64,000 nt of DNA from Mycolicibacterium confluentis (GTDB lineage: Bacteria > Actinomycetota > Actinomycetes > Mycobacteriales > Mycobacteriaceae): positions 5,812,558 through 5,876,557 of the forward strand of contig NZ_AP022612.1 of NCBI RefSeq assembly GCF_010729895.1, in the 5' to 3' direction. Below, in pieces: positions 1 through 8,788 of the stretch. The first letter of the stretch is position 1, and the number at the start of each line of letters is the position of its first letter. The notes beneath the pieces are model-generated. The model was not told the origin of the DNA. It worked only from the letters and a program-made list of their open reading frames with translations, and made no database searches. Made by a program: the position numbers and the translations under genes.

Positions 1-2
1 GG

Positions 3-128
3 GTGGAGTTCGGGGTCTGGGGTGGCATGACCGAACGGCAGCGCCGAGCACTGCTCAAGCAGCATCCCGACGTGGTGTCATGGGCAGATTTCTTCGCCGC
101 CCAGCGTAAGCACCGCACCGCTGGCTAA
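3..128 (+). CDS. whiB4: WhiB4 C-terminal part (5' end outside window)
   Basis: The reading frame entering from the left edge encodes the WhiB-type GVWGGMTERQRR segment followed by a basic tail and a TAA. The G-[V/I]-W-G-G turn is the family hallmark just after the Fe-S cysteines; the cysteines themselves lie outside the window. WhiB proteins are iron-sulfur redox-responsive transcription factors. Identity as WhiB4 rests on synteny: it lies next to the paired Get3/ArsA-like ATPase genes, as in M. tuberculosis Rv3681c-Rv3680. Confidence 0.85.
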   Translation: MEFGVWGGMTERQRRALLKQHPDVVSWADFFAAQRKHRTAG

Positions 129-160
129 TAACTGCGCCAACGTGATTTCCTGAGCACCCC

Positions 161-446
161 ATGCGGCCCGCGCGCGCGCAGCGGGAGGAGTTCGCCGATC
201 TTCTCGACTCGCTGACACCCGAGCAGTGGACGATAACGAGCCTGTGCGCCGGATGGACCGTGCGTGATGTGGCCGCACTCACCCGTTGCGTATCTCGCGA
301 AGAGTCGTAGACGCCTGACGCTCAACATGGTTCGGGCATCCGGTGACATCGACCGCCTGAACGCCTGGGCCCTGTCCGATTTCGCGGCATCCCCACCCGA
401 GGAACTCGCCCGCCTGATGCGGCCGGCGTGCCTCAGGCGCGTTTGA
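161..446 (+). pseudogene. Broken maleylpyruvate isomerase/DinB-like (mycothiol-dependent superfamily) gene
   Basis: The first frame from ATG 161 reads MRPARAQREEFADLLDSL, then a segment with SLCAGWTVRDVAA, the N-terminal pattern of the mycothiol-dependent maleylpyruvate isomerase/DUF664-like superfamily, and ends at TAG 308-310. A second frame (264-446) continues the family with RASGDIDRLNAWALSDFA. The normal protein is about 200 residues in one frame, so this is a decayed remnant with at least one frameshift and internal loss. It sits between whiB4 and the ATPase genes. Confidence 0.6.
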
Positions 447-450
447 CTAG

Positions 451-609
451 CCTGACTCCTGCGCGCGGCTGGCGCCGCGGGCTTCGTCGTCAGGCGGGGC
501 TGTTGCGCCTGACTCCTGCGCGCGGCTGGCGCCGCGGGCTTCGTCGTCAGGCGGGGCTGTTGCGCCTGACTCCTGCGCGCGGCTGACGCCGCGGGCTTCG
601 TCGTCAGGC
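451..609. repeat. Tandem 57-bp GC-rich repeat, 2.8 copies, each self-complementary
   Basis: Units start at 451, 508 and 565, a period of 57 bp. Each begins CCTGACTCCTG and ends CGTCGTCAGG, so its ends form a CCTGAC/GTCAGG inverted pair with a GC-rich inner stem. Units 1 and 2 look identical; unit 3 has GACGCC where they have GGCGCC. The last copy overlaps the stop codon (604-606) of the minus-strand ATPase gene. It lies between the pseudogene and the end of the ATPase gene and may act as a terminator array. Confidence 0.85.
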
Positions 610-1719
610 GGTCAGCTGGTCCGCGATGGCCCGCAGGGCCTCCAGATCCGCCACATCGAACGGCAGCGACGGCACCCCGACGATCGACACGTGCGGGTTG
701 GCGCCGGTGAACCGAGACAGCAGGCGGACCTCACGCTTGGCGGTCAGCCCGCGATCGGCGTGCACGCGCAGCACCGCTGCCGTTAAGGACTCGGGGTCCT
801 TCTCCTCCAGCGCCTCCGCGGCGTCGACGGCCCGTTCGATGTGCAGCGAGCTCAGCGTGGGATGCGTGCGGTTGAGGATCAGACCCGCCAGCGGCATCCT
901 CTCCTGCGACAGGCGGTCGACGAAGAACGTCGCCTCCCGCAGGGCATCCGGCGCCGGTGCGGACACCACGACGAACTGCGTGCCGCGCCGCTTCAACAGG
1001 TCGTAGGTGCGGTCCGCCTTCTCGCGGAAGCCGCCGAACGTCGAGTCCAGCGACTGCACGAAAGCCGATGCGTCCGAGAGCATCTGGGAACCCAGGACGG
1101 TGGACAGGGCCTTCATGGCCAGGCCCACCGCGCCGGTGACGAGCTTGCCGATGCCGCGTCCGGGTGCGAGCAGCAGACGCCACAGGCGGCCGTCCATGAA
1201 GCTGCCCAGTCGTTTCGGGGCATCCAGGAAGTCGAGTGCATTGCGCGACGGCGGGGTGTCCACCACCACCAGGTCCCAGCGATCCTGGGACAGCAGCTGC
1301 CCCAGCTTCTCCATCGCCATGTACTCCTGCGTGCCCGCCAGCGAGGTGGCCACCGTCTGATAGAACTGGTTATCCAGAATCGCTTGTGCGCGTTGCGGAT
1401 CCGTGTTCTCGATGACCATCTCGTCGAACGTGCGACGCATGTCGAGCATCATCGCGTGCAGTTCGCCGGGCACCTCGGGTGCCAGCGGAACCCGCTGCGG
1501 GGTGTTGCCCAGATCCTTGATGCCCAGCGCCTGCGCCAGCCGCTTCGCGGGGTCGATGGTGAGCACCACGACGGTGCGCCCGTACTCGGCGGCACGCAAC
1601 GCCATGGCGGCGGCCGTCGTCGTCTTGCCCACGCCGCCGGCGCCGCAGCACACGATGACGCGGTTGGAGGTGTCTTTGAGGATCGACGCGATGTCGAGCG
1701 CCGAAGGTGTCGTGCTCAT
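604..1719 (-). CDS. Get3/ArsA-like ATPase, second of a pair (Rv3680 ortholog by synteny)
   Basis: 371 aa with a deviant Walker [19 protein letters not shown] near residue 25, a switch-I-like [16 protein letters not shown] and a switch-[16 protein letters not shown], as in the ArsA/Get3 family of ATPases. Its start (ATG 1717-1719) directly abuts the stop of the partner gene at 1720, so the two are co-transcribed. In M. tuberculosis the Rv3679/Rv3680 pair is reported to form a Get3-like complex; the arsenite cysteines of true ArsA are not evident. Cytosolic, client unknown. Confidence 0.88.
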   Translation of the reverse strand: MSTTPSALDIASILKDTSNRVIVCCGAGGVGKTTTAAAMALRAAEYGRTVVVLTIDPAKRLAQALGIKDLGNTPQRVPLAPEVPGELHAMMLDMRRTFDEMVIENTDPQRAQAILDNQFYQTVATSLAGTQEYMAMEKLGQLLSQDRWDLVVVDTPPSRNALDFLDAPKRLGSFMDGRLWRLLLAPGRGIGKLVTGAVGLAMKALSTVLGSQMLSDASAFVQSLDSTFGGFREKADRTYDLLKRRGTQFVVVSAPAPDALREATFFVDRLSQERMPLAGLILNRTHPTLSSLHIERAVDAAEALEEKDPESLTAAVLRVHADRGLTAKREVRLLSRFTGANPHVSIVGVPSLPFDVADLEALRAIADQLTA

Positions 1720-2739
1720 CTAGCGGACCCCCTGCTGGGCGAGTGCCTCGGCGAGCTCATACAGGCTGCCGAGGTCGATGCCGTCGTTGATGGCGGGCAG
1801 TTCCAACCGCGGCACCTTGATCTCGTCAAGCTGCTCGGCGCTCTCTGACCGGGCTTTGATGCGGGTGGCGTGCTGGATGGTCTCCGTCAGCAGACCCGCG
1901 AAATCGTCATCGGAGAGCTTGATTCCGACGGACTCGAGATCAGCGCGCACGGCGTCGGCGTCGACGTCGCCCTCGGCGGCCTTGGCCAGGTCGTCGGGCT
2001 GCAGGAAATTCGGGATGTTGCGGTTGACGATCACGCTGCCGATCGGCAGGCCCAACCCCTGAAGTTCTTCGATCGCCTCGACCGTCTCCTGGATGGGCAG
2101 CGACTCGAGCAGCGTCACCAGGTGGATCGCGGTCTGCTCGGAGTGCAGCAGCTTGACCACGCCGTCGGCCTGCGAGTGCACGGGCCCGCCCTTGGCCAGA
2201 TCCGAGACGGCCTTGGTGACGTCCAGGAACCGGGAGATCCGCCCGGTCGGCGGCGAGTCGACGACGATGGCGTCGTAGACCGGGCGCTTGTTCTTGTCGA
2301 GTCGGATGACCGACTCCTTGATCTTGCCGGTCAGCAGCACATCGCGCAGACCAGGAGCGATGGTGGTGGCGAACTCGACGGCCCCGATGCGTTTCATCGC
2401 TCGACCGGCCAAGCCGAGGTTGTAGAACATGTCCAGGTACTCCATGAAAGCGGCCTCGATGTCGATGGCCAGCGCATTCACTTGGCCACCGCCGTCGGCG
2501 GTCGCGATCTTGAGCTCCTCATATGGCAGGGGCGGCACATCGAAAAGCTGTGCAATGCCTTGTCGCTCTTCAACTTCCACCAGCAGCACTTTGCGGCCGC
2601 CTGCGGCCAACGTCAGTGCCAGAGCGGCAGCGACCGTCGACTTACCGGTGCCCCCCTTGCCGGTGACGAAATGCAGTCGGGCCTCCGCCAAGCGGGAAGG
2701 CCAGCCGACGGTGCTGCCGCCGCTTGCTGTGGTCGCCAT
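1720..2739 (-). CDS. Get3/ArsA-like ATPase, first of a pair (Rv3679 ortholog by synteny)
   Basis: 339 aa from ATG 2739. Contains HFVTGKGGTGKSTVAAALAL (deviant Walker A with the signature first lysine of the ArsA/Get3/MinD class) about 25 residues in, and VVDSPPTGRISRFLDV as switch II. The reading frame is open further upstream, but the extra part is low-complexity and overlaps the divergent gene at 2790; MATTASGG matches the usual family start, with MQF 9 nt upstream as an alternative. It is followed without a gap by the partner ATPase. Confidence 0.88.
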   Translation of the reverse strand: MATTASGGSTVGWPSRLAEARLHFVTGKGGTGKSTVAAALALTLAAGGRKVLLVEVEERQGIAQLFDVPPLPYEELKIATADGGGQVNALAIDIEAAFMEYLDMFYNLGLAGRAMKRIGAVEFATTIAPGLRDVLLTGKIKESVIRLDKNKRPVYDAIVVDSPPTGRISRFLDVTKAVSDLAKGGPVHSQADGVVKLLHSEQTAIHLVTLLESLPIQETVEAIEELQGLGLPIGSVIVNRNIPNFLQPDDLAKAAEGDVDADAVRADLESVGIKLSDDDFAGLLTETIQHATRIKARSESAEQLDEIKVPRLELPAINDGIDLGSLYELAEALAQQGVR

Positions 2740-2789
2740 GAACTGCATGCTAGTCAACGGGCTAGCAGTCATGACTAAGCTCATGCCAC

Positions 2790-2951
2790 ATGAGCGATCG
2801 GACCGCCTGGGAGTACGCCACCGTGCCACTGCTGACCCACGCCACCAAGCAGATTCTGGACCAGTGGGGAGAGGACGGCTGGGAGTTGGTCTCGGTGCTT
2901 CCCGGGCCCACCGGTGAGCAGCACGTCGCCTACCTGAAACGGGCGAAGTGA
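2790..2951 (+). CDS. Small DUF4177-type protein (Rv3678A-like), 53 aa
   Basis: ATG 2790 opens a 53-codon frame beginning MSDRTAWEYATVPLL and containing WGEDGWELVSVLPG, the WEL pattern of small DUF4177-like proteins. Its stop overlaps the GTG start of the next gene (GTGA). This gene-start overlap and its conserved position beside the Get3-like pair in mycobacteria support a real gene. Function unknown. Confidence 0.8.
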   Translation: MSDRTAWEYATVPLLTHATKQILDQWGEDGWELVSVLPGPTGEQHVAYLKRAK

Positions 2952-3403
2952 GCGTCAAGGACAGGCTCGCGGAACTGGGCCTGGAGTTGCCCACCGTCGT
3001 CGCTCCACTGGCCGCCTACGTGCCCGCAGTGCGCACCGGCAACCTGGTCTACACCTCGGGCCAGCTGCCGCTCGCCGACGGTGAGCTGTCGTCCGTCGGC
3101 AAGGTCGGCACCGCCGTCAGCCCCGAAGACGCCAAAACCGCGGCCCGAATCTGCGCGCTCAATGCGCTGGCGGCGATCGACGCGCTGGTCGGCATCGACT
3201 CGGTGACCCGCGTGGTCAAGGTGGTCGGATTCGTCGCCTCGGCGCCGGGCTTCACTGGACAACCCGGCGTCGTCAACGGTGCGTCCCAGCTCCTCGGCGA
3301 GGTCTTCGGGGACGCGGGCAGCCACGCCCGCTCGGCGGTCGGCGTGGCCGAACTGCCGCTCGACGCGCCTGTGGAGGTCGAACTCATCGTCGAGGTGGCG
3401 TGA
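2948..3403 (+). CDS. RidA/YjgF/UK114-family protein (Rv3678c ortholog)
   Basis: 151 aa from GTG 2948. Has the RidA core: NLVYTSGQLPL, a central helix with ICALNALAAIDALVG, VVKVVGFVASAPGFTGQPGV and a C-terminal VELPLDAPVEVELIVEVA-type strand. RidA proteins are small trimeric enamine/imine deaminases; this belongs to the longer actinobacterial branch. The canonical arginine of active RidA (in NCRVAVEV-type contexts) is not obvious, so deaminase activity is uncertain. Overlaps both neighbours by 4 bp (GTGA), forming an operon. Confidence 0.85.
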   Translation: MSVKDRLAELGLELPTVVAPLAAYVPAVRTGNLVYTSGQLPLADGELSSVGKVGTAVSPEDAKTAARICALNALAAIDALVGIDSVTRVVKVVGFVASAPGFTGQPGVVNGASQLLGEVFGDAGSHARSAVGVAELPLDAPVEVELIVEVA

Positions 3404-4179
3404 CCGCGCCGGAGCATCCCGCCTACGGACTGCTTCGTCCGGTGACCGACACGGCCTCGGTGCTGCTGTGCGACAACCCCGGCATCATGACGCTCGACGG
3501 CACCAACACCTGGGTGCTGCGCGGCCCCGGCAGCGACGAACTCGTGATCGTCGACCCCGGGCCCGACGATGACGCGCACCTGGACCGGATCGCGGCCCTC
3601 GGCACCATCCCGCTGGTTTTGATCAGCCACAAGCACGGCGATCACACCGACGGCATCGACAAGCTCGTCGACCGCACCGGCGCCGTGGTGCGCTCGGTCG
3701 GCAGCGGCTTCCTGAGGGGCCTGGGCGGTCCCCTGACCGACGGCGAGGTGATCGACGCCGCGGGCCTGCGCATCACCGTCATGGCCACGCCAGGGCACAC
3801 CGCGGACTCGATGAGCTTCCTGGTCGACGACGCCGTTCTGACCGCCGACACCGTGCTGGGCCGCGGTACCACCGTCATCGACAAAGAGGACGGCAGCCTG
3901 CGCGACTACCTGGAGTCGCTGCGCCGGCTGAGAGGACTCGGGCCGCGCACGGTGCTGCCCGGCCACGGACCCGATCTGCCCGACCTGCAGGCCGTCAGTG
4001 ACTACTACCTCGCGCACCGCGAGGAGCGACTGGACCAGGTTCGCGACGCGCTGCGGACACTCGGGGACGACGCGACGGCACGGCAGATCGTCGAACACGT
4101 CTACACCGACGTGGACGAGAAGCTGTGGGAGGCCGCCGAATCATCGGTGCAGGCCCAACTGGACTACCTGCGCGCATAA
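3400..4179 (+). CDS. MBL-fold metallo-hydrolase, LACTB2-like (Rv3677c ortholog)
   Basis: 259 aa from GTG 3400, which overlaps the RidA stop. Metal-binding SHKHGDHTDG (HxHxDH) lies at about residues 75-84, with TPGHTADSM and a downstream VLPGHGPD histidine. The C-terminal winged-helix-like part with HREERLDQVRDAL is typical of LACTB2/Rv3677c-type hydrolases. Probably binds two Zn ions. Substrate in mycobacteria is not established. Last gene of a plus-strand trio ending before the convergent crp gene. Confidence 0.85.
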   Translation: MTAPEHPAYGLLRPVTDTASVLLCDNPGIMTLDGTNTWVLRGPGSDELVIVDPGPDDDAHLDRIAALGTIPLVLISHKHGDHTDGIDKLVDRTGAVVRSVGSGFLRGLGGPLTDGEVIDAAGLRITVMATPGHTADSMSFLVDDAVLTADTVLGRGTTVIDKEDGSLRDYLESLRRLRGLGPRTVLPGHGPDLPDLQAVSDYYLAHREERLDQVRDALRTLGDDATARQIVEHVYTDVDEKLWEAAESSVQAQLDYLRA

Positions 4180-4260
4180 AGCCGCGCCGCGACTGCAGAC
4201 AGGGCTGTGATGCCGTCGCAGCGGCAGCCCTGAGCGCAGTCTCGGCGCGGGAAAAGCTGG

Positions 4261-4935
4261 TCAGCGGGCGCGGCGCGCCAGGCGCTCGCTGTCGCTGATC
4301 AGCACGCTCTTGCCCTCGAGCCGGATCCAGCCGCGATGGGCGAAGTCCGCCAGGGCCTTGTTCACGGTCTCGCGGGAGGCGCCGACCAGCTGGGCGATCT
4401 CCTCCTGCGTGAGGTCGTGCGTGACGCGCAGCGCGCCGCCCTCCTGGGTGCCGAAGCGCTGAGCGAGCTGCAGCAGCTGCTTGGCCACACGGCCCGGCAC
4501 GTCGGTGAAGATCAGGTCGGCGAGGTTGTTGTTGGTGCGGCGCAGGCGGCGGGCCAGCACGCGCAGCAGCTGCTCGGCGATCTCAGGACGGTCCTTGATC
4601 CACGCCTTGAGCGCGTCACGGTCCATCGAGACCGCACGCACCTCTGTGATGGTGGTGGCGCTCGACGTCCGCGGGCCGGGGTCGAAGATCGACAGCTCGC
4701 CGAACATGTCCGACGGTCCCATGATGGTCAGCAGATTCTCGCGGCCGTCCGGCGAACGCCGGCCGATCTTCACTTTGCCGGAGATGATGATGTACAGCCG
4801 ATCGCCGGGCTCGCCCTCTGCGAAAACAGTGTGTCCGCGCGGAAAGTCCACGGGCTGCAACTGCTTGGTGAGCGCGGAAACAGCGCTGGGTTCGACTCCC
4901 TGGAAGATTCCGGCCCTGGCCAGGATCTCGTCCAC
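4261..4935 (-). CDS. crp: cAMP receptor protein Crp (Rv3676 ortholog)
   Basis: 224 aa, CRP/FNR fold: an N-terminal cyclic nucleotide domain with [18 protein letters not shown] and the phosphate-binding cassette [17 protein letters not shown], then a C-terminal winged helix with [21 protein letters not shown] as the recognition region. In M. tuberculosis this is a global cAMP-responsive regulator of carbon metabolism genes. Monocistronic and convergent with the MBL gene. Confidence 0.95.
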   Translation of the reverse strand: MDEILARAGIFQGVEPSAVSALTKQLQPVDFPRGHTVFAEGEPGDRLYIIISGKVKIGRRSPDGRENLLTIMGPSDMFGELSIFDPGPRTSSATTITEVRAVSMDRDALKAWIKDRPEIAEQLLRVLARRLRRTNNNLADLIFTDVPGRVAKQLLQLAQRFGTQEGGALRVTHDLTQEEIAQLVGASRETVNKALADFAHRGWIRLEGKSVLISDSERLARRAR

Positions 4936-5037
4936 GTTGGCCCCTCTTAGTTCTGTGATGGTCTGATGCGCGCTGCCCAGCCCTCTATGGATTAGCGTGC
5001 TCAGTCTAGAGGTAGGCCGCTTAGCGACTAGCCAACG

Positions 5038-5316
5038 CTACACACGATTTGCTTGTCGAGTCTGTCGAAATTGCGGATTGCCTTCCAGTGTCCGGCACAA
5101 CCGGGTCGGAAGATCGGGTTCTTCGGCGAATGCGACGGGCGTCGGCGGGGGCCGGAGACGCACGGGCGCGGGGCGCGGCAGCGCGGCCACCCGCTCGATG
5201 AGTTCGGCGACCTCGTCGTCGGTGTCGCGGTCGTCGATCGTCGTCTCCAAGCGTTCCAGCCCAAACGTCGCCATCATGAGCAGCCCGGGGACGGACGCTG
5301 CGAGCAACCAGGACAC
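5038..5316 (-). CDS. Small membrane protein (Rv3675-like), 92 aa
   Basis: Starts [22 protein letters not shown], one N-terminal hydrophobic segment suitable as a membrane anchor, followed by an acidic stretch ([16 protein letters not shown]) and a proline-rich tail. Family function unknown. Position between crp and nth and strand match Rv3675. The longer frame through this region on the same strand is a shadow of nth on the opposite strand. Confidence 0.65.
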   Translation of the reverse strand: MSWLLAASVPGLLMMATFGLERLETTIDDRDTDDEVAELIERVAALPRPAPVRLRPPPTPVAFAEEPDLPTRLCRTLEGNPQFRQTRQANRV

Positions 5317-5383
5317 ACGACGAAGTAAACACGGGCAAGGTCTCAGCAGGATTACGTTTTGCCATCCGCTGCGCCGCTACCCT

Positions 5384-6145
5384 GTGAGGGTGGCGGGCAA
5401 GGGAAAACGTGACCGGAAATGGGATCGCGAGACTCATCTCGGACTGGTCCGCAGGGCCCGGAGGATGAACCGGACTTTGGCGAAGGCCTTTCCGCATGTG
5501 TACTGCGAACTGGACTTCACCAACCCGCTGGAACTGGCGGTCGCGACCATTCTGTCCGCGCAGAGCACCGACAAACGGGTCAACCTGACCACCCCCGCAC
5601 TGTTCGCCCGGTATCGCACCGCGGCCGACTACGCGGGCGCCGATCGCACCGAACTCGAAGAGCTCATTCGGCCCACCGGCTTCTACCGCAACAAGGCGAC
5701 GTCGTTGATCGGGCTGGGCCAGGCGCTCGTGGAGAACTTCGACGGTGAGGTGCCGCGCACGATGGACGAACTGGTGACGCTGCCCGGGGTGGGACGCAAG
5801 ACCGCCAACGTGATCCTCGGCAATGCGTTCGACGTCCCGGGCATCACGGTCGACACCCATTTCGGCCGCCTGGTCCGCCGGTGGCGCTGGACCGACGAAG
5901 AGGACCCCGTCAAGGTCGAGAAGATCGTTGGCGAACTGATCGAACGCCGCGAGTGGACCCTGCTGAGCCACCGGGTGATCTTCCATGGCCGGCGCGTGTG
6001 CCACGCCCGCAAGCCGGCCTGCGGCGTCTGCGTGCTCGCCGATGACTGCCCGTCCTTCGGGGCGGGCCCGACCGACCCGATGCTGGCCGCTCCGCTCGTG
6101 AAGGGGCCGGAGACCGAACACCTGCTGGCGTTGGCGGGTCTGTAA
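5384..6145 (+). CDS. nth: Endonuclease III (DNA glycosylase/AP lyase)
   Basis: 253 aa using GTG 5384 (GTG 5390 also possible). HhH motif [17 protein letters not shown] carries the catalytic lysine; the catalytic aspartate is in [11 protein letters not shown]; the 4Fe-4S loop is C-x6-C-x2-C-x5-C in [17 protein letters not shown]. Removes oxidised pyrimidines and nicks AP sites in base excision repair. Upstream in-frame sequence to 4997 overlaps the small membrane protein gene and is not family-like, so it was excluded. Confidence 0.95.
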   Translation: MRVAGKGKRDRKWDRETHLGLVRRARRMNRTLAKAFPHVYCELDFTNPLELAVATILSAQSTDKRVNLTTPALFARYRTAADYAGADRTELEELIRPTGFYRNKATSLIGLGQALVENFDGEVPRTMDELVTLPGVGRKTANVILGNAFDVPGITVDTHFGRLVRRWRWTDEEDPVKVEKIVGELIERREWTLLSHRVIFHGRRVCHARKPACGVCVLADDCPSFGAGPTDPMLAAPLVKGPETEHLLALAGL

Positions 6146-6151
6146 GCACAG

Positions 6152-6799
6152 ATGAACTCGTCGGCGCGCTGGACCCTGGCGATCGCAGTGGTCATGGTGT
6201 TGGTGCTTGGTGCCTTCGTCGCGGAGTTCGTGGGCTCCGACGACGGTGAGCAGACGACGTCGCAGTCGGCCGAGGGCCCGCAGGCGCAGGACCGGCGCGC
6301 GGCCGACACCGCCGAGGCACTCGCGGGTCCGCGGCAGCGGGCCGACCTGCGCCCCTGCCCCGGTCCCGGCGTCGGACCGGGACCCGAGAAGTTGCGCGGC
6401 ATCGCGTTGGAGTGCGCGTCCGACGGGTCCACCGTCGAGGTGGCCAAGACCGTCGCGGGCCGCCCCACCGTCCTGAACCTGTGGGCCTACTGGTGCGGGC
6501 CCTGCGCTGACGAACTGCCCGCGATGGCGGAGTATCAGCGCAGAGTCGGATCGGCGGTCACGGTGCTGACGGTCCACCAGGATCAGAACGAGGAGGCGGC
6601 CTTGTTGCGGCTCGCCGAACTGGGCGTCCACCTGCCCACGCTTCAGGACGGGCGGCGTCGCGTCGCGGGCGCGTTGCGCGTGCCGAACGTGATGCCCGCA
6701 ACCGTCGTGCTGCGCGCGGACGGTAGCGTTGCCCAGATCCTGCCGCGGTCATTCGCCACCGCCGAAGAGATCGAGGCGGCGGTGGGTGACCTGCGATGA
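6152..6799 (+). CDS. Membrane-anchored thioredoxin-like protein (Rv3673c ortholog)
   Basis: 215 aa. One N-terminal anchor (WTLAIAVVMVLVLGAFVAEF), then a linker and a TlpA/ResA-like thioredoxin domain with active site WCGPCADELP near residue 110 and the cis-proline region NVMPATVVLR. Expected to act as an extracytoplasmic thiol-disulfide reductant. Starts 6 bp after nth and is followed 13 bp later by the NUDIX gene, in the conserved nth-marP cluster. Confidence 0.9.
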   Translation: MNSSARWTLAIAVVMVLVLGAFVAEFVGSDDGEQTTSQSAEGPQAQDRRAADTAEALAGPRQRADLRPCPGPGVGPGPEKLRGIALECASDGSTVEVAKTVAGRPTVLNLWAYWCGPCADELPAMAEYQRRVGSAVTVLTVHQDQNEEAALLRLAELGVHLPTLQDGRRRVAGALRVPNVMPATVVLRADGSVAQILPRSFATAEEIEAAVGDLR

Positions 6800-6812
6800 G
6801 GGGGGATGCGTG

Positions 6813-7601
6813 GTGAGCGCTGGTGGCACCGCGCGCTGGCGGGAACCCGTCCCGCTCGCGCCGCATGTCGGCCCGCCCTGGCTGCGTCCGCTGCTCGACA
6901 ACGTCGACAAGGTCCGCGGCGCGTACCGCCGCCGAGTGCCCGCCGAGGTGCTCGCGATGATCACCGACGCCAACGCCCAGGCCGTCGCCGAGGGAACCGG
7001 GCGCGACGCGGCGGTTCTCGTGCTGTTCTCCGGTCCGCCGGACATGCCGGCTGACGGTGCTCTGCCGCCCGACGCCGACCTGCTCGTGACGGTCCGGGCC
7101 TCGACGCTGCGCCACCACGCCGGGCAGGCCGCCTTCCCGGGCGGCGCCAGCGACGCGGAGGACGGCGGACCGGTCGCGACGGCCCTGCGCGAGGCGTGGG
7201 AGGAGACCGGCATCGACACCTCGCGCATCCATCCGCTGGCGACCCTGGAGCGCATGTTCATCCCGCCGTCGGGGTTCCATGTCGTCCCGGTGCTGGCCTA
7301 TTCGCCGGACCCTGGCCCCGTGGAGGTCGTCGACGAGGCGGAAACGGCTATTGTCGCGCGGGTGCCCGTGCGTGCGTTTGTGAACCCGGAGAACCGGCTG
7401 ACGGTGTATCGCGCCAGCAGTACGCGACGCTTCGCCGGGCCGGCGTTCCTGCTCAACCAGATGCTGGTCTGGGGTTTCACGGGACAGGTGATCTCGGCGA
7501 TGCTCGACGTCGCCGGATGGTCGAAGCCCTGGGACGCCGACCGCGTGCTCGAACTCGACGAGGCCATGGCGTTGGTGCCCACAGATGGTGAAGGTGTATG
7601 A
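6813..7601 (+). CDS. NUDIX hydrolase, CoA pyrophosphatase-like (Rv3672c ortholog)
   Basis: 262 aa from GTG 6813 behind a purine-rich GAGGGGGG. NUDIX box is GGASDAEDGGPVATALREAW followed by EETGID, matching G-x5-E-x7-REUxEExGU except that the spacing Glu is Asp/Glu-rich. The preceding HHAGQAAFPGG resembles the CoA-diphosphatase (NudL) signature. Its last codons overlap the marP start (ATGA). Confidence 0.88.
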   Translation: MSAGGTARWREPVPLAPHVGPPWLRPLLDNVDKVRGAYRRRVPAEVLAMITDANAQAVAEGTGRDAAVLVLFSGPPDMPADGALPPDADLLVTVRASTLRHHAGQAAFPGGASDAEDGGPVATALREAWEETGIDTSRIHPLATLERMFIPPSGFHVVPVLAYSPDPGPVEVVDEAETAIVARVPVRAFVNPENRLTVYRASSTRRFAGPAFLLNQMLVWGFTGQVISAMLDVAGWSKPWDADRVLELDEAMALVPTDGEGV

Positions 7602-8788
7602 CCACATCGCAATGGATCGACATCGCCATCGTCGCGCTGGCATTCGTGTTCGCCGTGTCGGGATGGCGCTCCGGCGCGCTCGGTTCGGTGATGTCGCTGA
7701 TCGGCGTCGCACTCGGCGGCGGGGCTGGTCTGCTGTTGGCCCCGCACCTCATCGACAAGATCGACGGTCAGCGGACCAAGCTGTTCGTCGCGCTGTTCCT
7801 GATCCTCGCACTCGTCGTGATCGGCGAGATCGCCGGCGTGGTGCTGGGCCGCGCCATGCGGGGCGTGATCCGTGGGTCGGGTCTGCGGTTCCTGGACTCG
7901 CTGGTCGGCGCCGTGGTGCAGATGCTGCTCGTGGTGGTGGCGGCCTGGATGCTCGGCAGCCCGCTCACGACCTCCGGGCAGCCGAATCTGGCTGCGGCGG
8001 TACAGGGTTCCAAGGTCATCTCGGAAGTCGAGGCGGTGGCACCGGAGTGGTTGCGGGCCTTCCCCAAACGGCTGTCCGAAGTCTGGGACACCTCGAATCT
8101 GCATGAGGCACTCGGCCCACTGGGACCGACCGCCATCGCAGCCGTCGACCCACCCGACGCCTCGTTGGCGACATCGCCGATCGTCGAGACCGTGCGACCC
8201 AGCGTGGTGAAGATCCGCGGAATGGCAGAGGGTTGTCAGAAGGTCTTGGAGGGCACCGGATTTGTGGTCGCCCCCAACCGGGTCATGTCGAACGCCCACG
8301 TCGTCGCCGGATCGGACAGTGTGACGATCGATTCTGACGGCACCGAGTACTCCGCCACGGTGATCTCGTATGACCCCGACGCCGACATCTCGATCCTCGA
8401 GGTGCCCGACCTGCCCGCGCCACCGCTGCCGTTCGTCACAGACCAGGCCGTGTCGGGCACCGACGTGCTGGTGCTCGGCTACCCCGGCGGCGGGGACTTC
8501 GCCGCCACGCCGGGACGCATCCGCGAGGTCATCGAACTCAACGGCCCCGACATCTACCACACGAAGACCGTCACCCGTGAGGTCTACACCATCAGAGGCA
8601 CTGTCCGGCAGGGCAATTCCGGTGGACCACTGATCAACCGGGCGGGTCAGGTGCTCGGCGTCATCTTCGGCGCCGCGGTCGACGACAACGACACGGGATT
8701 CGTGCTGACGGCCAATGAGGTGTCCAAGCAGTTCCCCAAGATCAACAACACCGGGCGTGCGCCCACGGGCGCCTGCGTCGGCGGTTAA
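7598..8788 (+). CDS. marP: Membrane serine protease MarP (Rv3671c ortholog)
   Basis: 396 aa: four N-terminal transmembrane helices of the CvpA type (residues about 5-150), then a chymotrypsin-like periplasmic domain with His in NAHVVAGSD, Asp in DPDADISILEV and Ser in RQGNSGGPLI. Length and triad match M. tuberculosis MarP, which is needed for acid resistance. ATG overlaps the NUDIX stop; its own stop overlaps the convergent ephE stop by 4 bp. Confidence 0.93.
   Translation: MTTSQWIDIAIVALAFVFAVSGWRSGALGSVMSLIGVALGGGAGLLLAPHLIDKIDGQRTKLFVALFLILALVVIGEIAGVVLGRAMRGVIRGSGLRFLDSLVGAVVQMLLVVVAAWMLGSPLTTSGQPNLAAAVQGSKVISEVEAVAPEWLRAFPKRLSEVWDTSNLHEALGPLGPTAIAAVDPPDASLATSPIVETVRPSVVKIRGMAEGCQKVLEGTGFVVAPNRVMSNAHVVAGSDSVTIDSDGTEYSATVISYDPDADISILEVPDLPAPPLPFVTDQAVSGTDVLVLGYPGGGDFAATPGRIREVIELNGPDIYHTKTVTREVYTIRGTVRQGNSGGPLINRAGQVLGVIFGAAVDDNDTGFVLTANEVSKQFPKINNTGRAPTGACVGG

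Noticed and set aside
451..609. CRISPR array
   Set aside because: Units are directly adjacent 57-bp tandem copies without variable spacers, and no cas gene is present.
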